This document shows positions 7,736-12,713 of a stretch of DNA of 12,713 nt, in pieces. The notes under the pieces are model-generated. The model was not told where the DNA came from. It made no database searches and saw nothing but the letters and a program-made list of their open reading frames with translations. Source of the DNA: Akkermansiaceae bacterium. Lineage in GTDB: Bacteria > Verrucomicrobiota > Verrucomicrobiia > Verrucomicrobiales > Akkermansiaceae. The stretch lies in the NCBI GenBank assembly GCA_023301335.1, contig JALZVA010000188.1:1-12713 (forward strand), given 5' to 3'. Numbering within the stretch: position 1 is the stretch's first letter; each line of letters begins with the position of its first letter. The translations under genes and the position numbers were made by a program.

Positions 7736-7961
7736 ACAGCTCGAGATCTACTAGATTTACACCTCGCACCTTGTGGCAGCGTCGAGAAGACTAGACAAGC
7801 CGTAAACGCTAAAACCGTCTCTTTTTCACCTCTCATGACTTCTTTTGTAAGCTATTCATTGATAGTCTTTGCTTATTTCTAGCAGGCAAAAGGAGCAAGA
7901 AAAGCAACGGCCACAACTTTTACTTTTACTAGCTTCTCCAACTATGATTTGCTTCAAATTC

Positions 7962-9494
7962 ATGAAAATAACTACCTGCCTTTCCGTTTTTCTCAGTTCT
8001 AGCCTTTTTGCCAATATCAGCATGCCTGCTTTTTTCTCTGACGGTATGGTTCTTCAGCAAAAAACAGGAGCAAAGCTATGGGGATCTGCCACCCCTAGCA
8101 GTGTGGTGCATGTACAGTTTTCAGGAAACAGCTACTCGGCTACTGCTGACGCATCAGGTGCGTGGATGTTAAACCTCAAAGATCTCCAAGCTAACAAGCA
8201 AGGCACCAGCTTAGTCATTACATCTGAAGGTGATACAAAAACGATCAAGGACGTCCTCGTCGGTGAGGTTTGGCTCGCATCAGGGCAGTCAAATATGGAA
8301 TGGTTCATGTATAAAACTGACTCCAAAGCTTACGCCACGCAGGTCAATCAACCTCTGATCAGACAATACCACGCCAGCAATGCTGCAACGGGCGAGCCTC
8401 AAAACAATTTTAAAGGTCAATGGATAAGTGCGGACTCGACTACCACTTCCAAATTTTCAGCTGTAGCCTTTCATTTTGCTGAAAGTATCCAACAAGAACT
8501 GGATGTTCCAGTAGGAATTATCGAGGCTGCTTGGGCTGGAAAACCTATCCAAGCTTTTATTAGTGATGAAGCTATCCACAAACTCCCTGAGGGTAAAAGC
8601 TATACAGAAGATAAACAAGCAGCTCAAAAACAATACGCTACTCAATCAGGTAACGCTCTATATAAGCAAAATCTAGCTACTTACAAAAAACTCCACAAAA
8701 AGTGGCTCAAAAATGGTAAAAAAGGACCAGTGCCTAAAAAGCCAAAGAAAGCGCTCGATCCTAATAAGAATCCAGCTCTCCATTCTACTATCTATAATGG
8801 CATGATTCATCCCATCATCGGCTACGGTATTCGTGGTGCTATCTGGTATCAGGGAGAAGGCAATGCTAAGGATTACAGAGCTGCCTACTATCAAGAACTT
8901 CTCGAATGCATGGTGCAGGACTGGCGCACGCGTTGGGAACAGCCTCTTTCTTTTTACTGGGTGCAGCTTGCTAGCTTCACCCCTGCATCTGAAGAGGCGG
9001 GAGCACTGAGCCATTGGGCAACCGTCCAAGACGAGATGAGACGCTCACTCTCTACTATCCCTCAATCAGGCATGGCAGTCATTACCGATATCGGAGATGC
9101 CACAAATATTCACCCAACCAACAAAAAAGATGTCGGACTCAGGCTAGCAACGTGGGCGCTCCACTTCGACTATAAGAAAAAAGACATTCTCTACTCTGGC
9201 CCACTTTATAAAACTGCTACCTTTACCAACCATAAAGCCGTCGTGACATTCGATCACGCCGCTGGCCTAAAATCTACAGATGGACAAGCTTTAAGAATGT
9301 TCGAACTAGCCGGAGAAGATGGAAAGTGGGCATGGGCGGACGCAAAAATTGAGAACGATACGATTACGGTCACCTCAACACACGTCCCCGCTCCTAAAAA
9401 AGTGCGTTTCGCTTGGCATGCTAATGCTCTCAAAGCAAACCTCACAAATAGCTCGAACCTCCCTGCTTCTTGCTTCTCCTCTGCTACAAAATAG
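7962..9494 (+). CDS. Secreted sialate O-acetylesterase-like SGNH hydrolase
   Basis: This is a predicted exported esterase that removes O-acetyl groups from sialic acids or other acetylated glycans; the true substrate is uncertain. With the ATG at 7962 the protein is 510 aa and begins with a signal peptide (MKITTCLSVFLSSSLFA, cleavage near residue 17). An in-frame ATG at 7944 would add six residues, and the frame is open further back to a TTG at 7869. Family motifs: GEVWLASGQSNMEW with nucleophile S110 in GQSNM (108-112), GIIEAAWAGKP (185-195), AIWYQGEGNA (293-302), and D376 with IHPTNK (383-388), supplying the C-terminal Asp/His. A lysine-rich insertion (about 236-264) precedes the second half, as I recall from planctomycete and verrucomicrobial relatives. 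The family consensus WYQGESNA reads WYQGEGNA here, probably normal variation. Such enzymes usually serve polysaccharide use, but no glycoside hydrolase or sulfatase lies beside it. Confidence 0.88.
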   Translation: MKITTCLSVFLSSSLFANISMPAFFSDGMVLQQKTGAKLWGSATPSSVVHVQFSGNSYSATADASGAWMLNLKDLQANKQGTSLVITSEGDTKTIKDVLVGEVWLASGQSNMEWFMYKTDSKAYATQVNQPLIRQYHASNAATGEPQNNFKGQWISADSTTTSKFSAVAFHFAESIQQELDVPVGIIEAAWAGKPIQAFISDEAIHKLPEGKSYTEDKQAAQKQYATQSGNALYKQNLATYKKLHKKWLKNGKKGPVPKKPKKALDPNKNPALHSTIYNGMIHPIIGYGIRGAIWYQGEGNAKDYRAAYYQELLECMVQDWRTRWEQPLSFYWVQLASFTPASEEAGALSHWATVQDEMRRSLSTIPQSGMAVITDIGDATNIHPTNKKDVGLRLATWALHFDYKKKDILYSGPLYKTATFTNHKAVVTFDHAAGLKSTDGQALRMFELAGEDGKWAWADAKIENDTITVTSTHVPAPKKVRFAWHANALKANLTNSSNLPASCFSSATK

Positions 9495-9583
9495 TCAGCG
9501 ATAGAGTTATTAACAAAAAAATCACAACCAGAGCTTAGGTTTTTAGACTTTTGGGGGGTGCCCTAGAAAGCTTTTGATTCTGT

Positions 9584-9612
9584 TTGCGGATTTTAAAATC
9601 GAACATTTTAAA
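9584..9612 (+). promoter_or_regulatory. Possible promoter of argH overlapping a palindrome
   Basis: TTGCGG (9584-9589) and TTTAAA (9607-9612) are separated by 17 bases, a partial match to a sigma-70-type promoter. Inside it lies the perfect 12-base palindrome GATTTTAAAATC (9589-9600). Its ATTTTAAA core recurs at 9605-9612. A regulator bound at the palindrome would block this promoter. It is not a recognisable ArgR box. The hexamers are weak, so the promoter call is tentative. Confidence 0.3.
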
Positions 9613-9627
9613 GTACCACTTTCGCCG

Positions 9628-9646
9628 AACAACAAAAAAGGTTGTT
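9628..9646 (+). repeat. Inverted repeat in the argH leader
   Basis: AACAAC (9628-9633) and GTTGTT (9641-9646) form a 6-base perfect inverted repeat around AAAAAAG. It ends 31 bases before the argH ATG and would lie within the 5' leader if the promoter at 9584-9612 is right. It could be a short leader hairpin or an operator. The stem is weak. Confidence 0.35.
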
Positions 9647-9677
9647 AATACGCTCAAATCCATGCTTAATGCCCCGC

Positions 9678-11036
9678 ATGTGGAAAGGCAGATTCGCGCA
9701 AGCTACAGCAGAACTCGTTCAACAATACGGAGAATCCATCTCGTATGACTGGAGACTCTATAAACAAGATATCAAAGGATCGATCGCGCACGCACGTGCT
9801 CAGGTGAAAGCTGGCATCCTAAGTGAGGACGAGTTTACTGAGATCGAGTCCGGTCTTGGTTTAATCGAAAAAGACATCGACGCTGGGAATTTTGAATTTT
9901 CTATCGAGCTCGAAGATATTCACATGAATATCGAAGCTGAGTTATCCAAGCGTATCGGTGCTACTGGGGCAAAGCTCCACACTGCACGCTCACGTAATGA
10001 TCAAGTCGCCACAGACACACGCCTCTATTGTAGAGAAGAAATAGACACTATTTCAGAGCTCATCCGTGACCTTCAGCGTTCACTTCTTAAGCAATCAGAA
10101 ACCTATGCGGATGCCGTCATTCCAGGATACACCCATCTTCAGCGTGGGCAGCCGGTTACCGTTGGACACCACTTACTTGCCTATGTTGAAATGTTTTCAC
10201 GCGATCTCTCTAGATTAGCAGATGCTCGTAAAAGAGTGAATATTTCCCCACTTGGTTCAGGAGCACTTGCAGGTTCTACCATCAATCTTGACCGACATCA
10301 AATTGCTGAAGAGTTAGGTTTTGACGCAGTGACGACCAACTCAATGGATGCTATTTCTGATAGAGATTACATCGCCGAATTGCTCTTCGCTTTTGCCCTC
10401 TTAGGCACTCATCTCTCACGCTTTAGCGAAGATCTTATTCTTTGGTGCTCAAGTGAGTTTGGCTTTGCTACTCTCAGTGATGCCCACACCACTGGCTCCT
10501 CTCTCATGCCACAGAAGAAAAACCCAGATGTCTGTGAACTGACGCGAGGAAAGACAGGGCGCCTCTACGGCAACCTCGTCTCCCTTCTCACCTCAGCCAA
10601 AGGACTCCCACTCACCTATAACCGCGACCTACAGGAAGACAAGGAGCCTCTCTTTGACTCTATTGATACAGTAAAGCTCGCGCTCAAGGTAAATGCCGAA
10701 ATGATCACAGAAATGGCCATCAATGTTGAGGAATGTAAGGCGGCAGCCTCAGACCCACTTTTACTTGCCACAGATCTAGCTGATTATCTGGTAAAAAATG
10801 GTGTCCCATTCCGTTCTGCTCATGAGTTAGTAGGAAAGGCTGTAGCAATGAGTGTGGAGAGCGGCACCCCGCTTGACCAACTCGACCTTGCCAGTGTTTC
10901 CTCTGAATACAAACAAGACGCAAAACTCGTCTTCAATCTCCAAACTGCACTTGCAGCCCGCACTAACCCTGGAGCACCTTCTATCGAGAACGTGAAGAAA
11001 GAGATTGCCCGTTGGAAGCAAACGCTAAACAGCTAA
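9678..11036 (+). CDS. argH: Argininosuccinate lyase
   Basis: This enzyme cleaves argininosuccinate to arginine and fumarate, the last step of arginine biosynthesis, as a cytoplasmic homotetramer. I chose the ATG at 9678 (452 aa) because family members begin MW-x-GRF, as here. An in-frame ATG at 9669 and a TTG at 9642 are alternatives. Motifs: HTARSRNDQVATDTR (101-115), YTHLQRGQPVTVGHH with the conserved histidine H153, SPLGSGALAGS (190-200), and the fumarate lyase signature GSSLMPQKKNPD (273-284), which carries the catalytic serine loop. Length and all signatures are normal, so the gene should be functional. No other arg gene is adjacent. Its 3' end overlaps the convergent deoD gene by 12 bases. 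There is no Shine-Dalgarno sequence. Possible regulation lies in the palindromic leader. Confidence 0.97.
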   Translation: MWKGRFAQATAELVQQYGESISYDWRLYKQDIKGSIAHARAQVKAGILSEDEFTEIESGLGLIEKDIDAGNFEFSIELEDIHMNIEAELSKRIGATGAKLHTARSRNDQVATDTRLYCREEIDTISELIRDLQRSLLKQSETYADAVIPGYTHLQRGQPVTVGHHLLAYVEMFSRDLSRLADARKRVNISPLGSGALAGSTINLDRHQIAEELGFDAVTTNSMDAISDRDYIAELLFAFALLGTHLSRFSEDLILWCSSEFGFATLSDAHTTGSSLMPQKKNPDVCELTRGKTGRLYGNLVSLLTSAKGLPLTYNRDLQEDKEPLFDSIDTVKLALKVNAEMITEMAINVEECKAAASDPLLLATDLADYLVKNGVPFRSAHELVGKAVAMSVESGTPLDQLDLASVSSEYKQDAKLVFNLQTALAARTNPGAPSIENVKKEIARWKQTLNS

Positions 11037-11738
11037 GCTAGCAGCACTTTCAAGAGCTACCTTCATCATCGCGTCAAAGCCTCCCTGTCGCTCTTCAGAA
11101 GACAGTTCTCCCCCTTTTAGGATATGGTCTGATACAGTGCAAATCGCAGCTGCCTTTGCCCCATATTCTGCTGCTACACCAAATAAGCCTGCGGCCTCCA
11201 TCTCCACACCAAGGATTCCCATTTTCTCCATCAGAGTAAAACGGTCAGACCTAGGAGTGTAAAACAGGTCTGCTGAAAAAGTGTTTCCAATATGAACTTT
11301 TTCCCCAATTTTATCTGCAGCATCGACCAATGATTGGGTTAGTCTAAAATCAGGAATAGCAGCAAAATCCATCCCATCAAATCGCGTTCGGTTCACCACA
11401 GAGTCTGTGCATGCTCCACTTGCTATAATGATATCACGCAGCTCAATATCTCTATCAATAGCGCCACAGCTTCCTACTCGGATCAAAGTCTTCACTCCAA
11501 ACTCCGTAATTAATTCTTTCGCGTAAATAGAGATCGAGGGTATCCCCATGCCGCTCCCCATCACACTGATTCGTCTCCCTTGGTAAAGTCCCGTAAAGCC
11601 TAACATATTACGGACAGCATTGACCTTCTTCACCTCACTTAAAAAAAATTCTGCGATGAATTCTGCCCTTAAGGGATCGCCAGGTAAGAGGCACACATCT
11701 GCAAAATCATCGGCTGAGGCATTGATATGAGGTGTCAT
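11025..11738 (-). CDS. deoD: Purine-nucleoside phosphorylase, DeoD type
   Basis: This cytoplasmic hexameric enzyme phosphorolyses purine (deoxy)ribonucleosides to the free base and (deoxy)ribose 1-phosphate. At 237 aa it matches E. coli DeoD (239 aa), and the key residues fall at the same numbers: H4, G20 and R24, R43 (contributed to the neighbouring active site), R87 and S90 in RVGSCGA, E179-M180-E181 in GVEMEAAG, S203 and catalytic D204 in TVSDH, and R217. The enzyme therefore looks fully active. The ATG at 11738 follows the deoA stop codon by nine bases, so the two are almost certainly one operon for nucleoside salvage, with deoA first. A purine-rich stretch (GAGCAGAG) in that gap is the closest thing to a ribosome binding site in the window. 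The stop codon lies inside the end of convergent argH. Confidence 0.97.
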   Translation of the reverse strand: MTPHINASADDFADVCLLPGDPLRAEFIAEFFLSEVKKVNAVRNMLGFTGLYQGRRISVMGSGMGIPSISIYAKELITEFGVKTLIRVGSCGAIDRDIELRDIIIASGACTDSVVNRTRFDGMDFAAIPDFRLTQSLVDAADKIGEKVHIGNTFSADLFYTPRSDRFTLMEKMGILGVEMEAAGLFGVAAEYGAKAAAICTVSDHILKGGELSSEERQGGFDAMMKVALESAASLAV

Positions 11739-11747
11739 AACTCTGCT

Positions 11748-12713
11748 CTATGCCTGATTAGCCGGCTTGATGGTATCAATAATTGGTTGACTAGGGCTCA
11801 CTGGCATTGCGGCAATCGTGACCGATTCCCTAATCTGGTTAGCGACTGCATGATAATCATCCTCATTCTTTGCGTGAACGATAGCCAACGGACGCGTTTC
11901 ATCTACCTCTGAAGAAATAGGTGTTATCTCACTTATCCCTACACTGTAATCAAGTTCACTGAGCATATTTTTTCGAGATCCACCAAGCATAACTAAAGAA
12001 CGTCCAAACTTCTTCGTATCAACCGCATGAATATAGCCCTTCTCTTTCGGATACACGGCCTTAATCACCGCAGCCTTAGGTAAGTAATCATCCTGTTTTG
12101 TCAGAATATCTGATGGTCCACCTAAGGCGGAAACCATTTTTTCAAACTTCTCGGCAGCTCGACCAGAATCAATGGCTTCGTTAAACTTATCTTCTGCACA
12201 AATAATATTAGAACAGACCCCGGTATGAATAAGAAGCTCACTAACTAACCTAATAGTGACTTCTTTAAGCCTGGTATTTTGGCGTGTGTTAGTAAGAAAC
12301 TCAATTGCCTCCTTCACCTCTAGCCCATTCCCTGCAGAATACGCAAGTGGCTGGTTCATATCCGTGATACATGCACTGGATTTTATCCCACACGCCTGAG
12401 CCACTCCCGTAAGCTTCACAGCAAGCTTCTTAGCTGCGGTATAAGATGTCATAAAAGCGCCGTTCCCCGTTTTCACATCTAAGACAAGATTCGAAATTCC
12501 CGCAGCAAGCTTCTTCGAGATGATAGAGCTCACAATCAATGCGTCAGATTCGATTGTCGAAACTTCATCTCTCACTGCATATATTCTTCTATCCGCAGGG
12601 TTGAGTTCATCACTTTGCCCGACTATAGCACAGCCAATTTCCGTAACTACTTTCTTAAGCACATCCACCCCTGGTTCGGTTTGGTACCCTGGAATAGCCT
12701 GAAGCTTATCTAG
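11748..12713 (-). CDS. deoA: Thymidine phosphorylase (5' end outside window)
   Basis: The frame is open to the right edge of the window (first visible residues LDKLQAIPGY), so the start lies outside. About 321 residues are visible of roughly 440 expected. The visible sequence follows E. coli DeoA closely: LDKLQ from the GGTLDKLE phosphorylase signature, YAVRD, SSIISKKLAAG with the conserved Ser and Lys of the substrate site, DVKTGNGAFM, TDMNQPLAYSAGNGLEVKEAI, and a C-terminal DYSVGISEI...RPLAIVHAKNEDDY. DVKTG also occurs in pyrimidine-nucleoside phosphorylases, but the rest favours the DeoA type. One small deviation is GGSR where E. coli has GGGR. The enzyme converts thymidine and phosphate to thymine and deoxyribose 1-phosphate. 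It heads a pair with deoD, so pyrimidine and purine deoxynucleoside breakdown are co-expressed. The promoter is beyond the window. Confidence 0.93.
   Translation of the reverse strand, partial: LDKLQAIPGYQTEPGVDVLKKVVTEIGCAIVGQSDELNPADRRIYAVRDEVSTIESDALIVSSIISKKLAAGISNLVLDVKTGNGAFMTSYTAAKKLAVKLTGVAQACGIKSSACITDMNQPLAYSAGNGLEVKEAIEFLTNTRQNTRLKEVTIRLVSELLIHTGVCSNIICAEDKFNEAIDSGRAAEKFEKMVSALGGPSDILTKQDDYLPKAAVIKAVYPKEKGYIHAVDTKKFGRSLVMLGGSRKNMLSELDYSVGISEITPISSEVDETRPLAIVHAKNEDDYHAVANQIRESVTIAAMPVSPSQPIIDTIKPANQA

Noticed and set aside
7628..7882. An 84-codon plus-strand open frame across the start of the PiT-like gene and the divergent gap.
   Set aside because: It overlaps the promoter and first codons of a real gene and its predicted protein has no recognisable feature.
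9662..9664. ATG at 9662 as the argH start.
   Set aside because: It is in a different reading frame from argH.
11760..11767. Palindrome AGCCGGCT near the end of deoA as a regulatory site.
   Set aside because: It is eight bases long, lies inside conserved operon coding sequence, and is easily expected by chance.
1..12713. Search for tRNA or rRNA genes, CRISPR repeats, insertion sequences, attachment sites, phage or defence genes.
   Set aside because: No cloverleaf, repeated array, transposase, integrase or terminal inverted repeats could be found by eye on either strand.

Overview
The window reads as ordinary chromosomal DNA from a bacterium, most likely a member of the Verrucomicrobiota (Rubritalea-like Verrucomicrobiae). 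That placement rests on the general look of the proteins: an ArgH starting MWKGRF, a secreted sialate O-acetylesterase of the type common in Planctomycetes and Verrucomicrobia, and an Amt with a signal peptide and a long extra-membrane N-terminus. It is an inference, not a proof. Base composition is moderate (mid-40s percent GC by eye). None of the intact genes has a convincing Shine-Dalgarno sequence.

Layout, left to right. Positions 1-1020 (+) hold the 3' part of an unrecognised protein ending in a membrane hairpin, then a 97-residue hypothetical three bases downstream. Positions 1120-2736 (+) encode an ammonium transporter. It has a near-consensus sigma-54 promoter in front (GG 1075-1076, GC 1087-1088) and a strong intrinsic terminator behind (2758-2787). 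Two genes lie on the minus strand: hrpA (2843-6538, DEAH-box RNA helicase with DUF3418) and, upstream of it in transcription, a divergent PiT-like membrane protein (6640-7680) with a clear TATAAT. Divergent from these is a secreted sialate O-acetylesterase-like SGNH hydrolase (about 7962-9494, +). It is followed by argH (9678-11036, +), which overlaps tail-to-tail by 12 bases with deoD on the minus strand (11025-11738). deoD is the downstream gene of a deoA-deoD pair; deoA (11748-12713) runs off the right edge.

What the genes do together: most are independent housekeeping or nutrient functions. They cover nitrogen uptake (amt, probably switched on under nitrogen limitation through RpoN), arginine synthesis (argH), nucleoside salvage (deoA, deoD), RNA metabolism (hrpA), removal of acetyl groups from exogenous glycans (esterase), and a solute or ion transporter of unknown substrate. 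I found no mobile element, CRISPR array, rRNA, tRNA, phage gene or defence system, and no convincing new multi-gene system. The points most worth a second look are the sigma-54 promoter that fixes the amt start, the extra periplasmic domain of Amt, the divergent PiT-like protein, the absence of Shine-Dalgarno sequences, and the palindromic argH leader.
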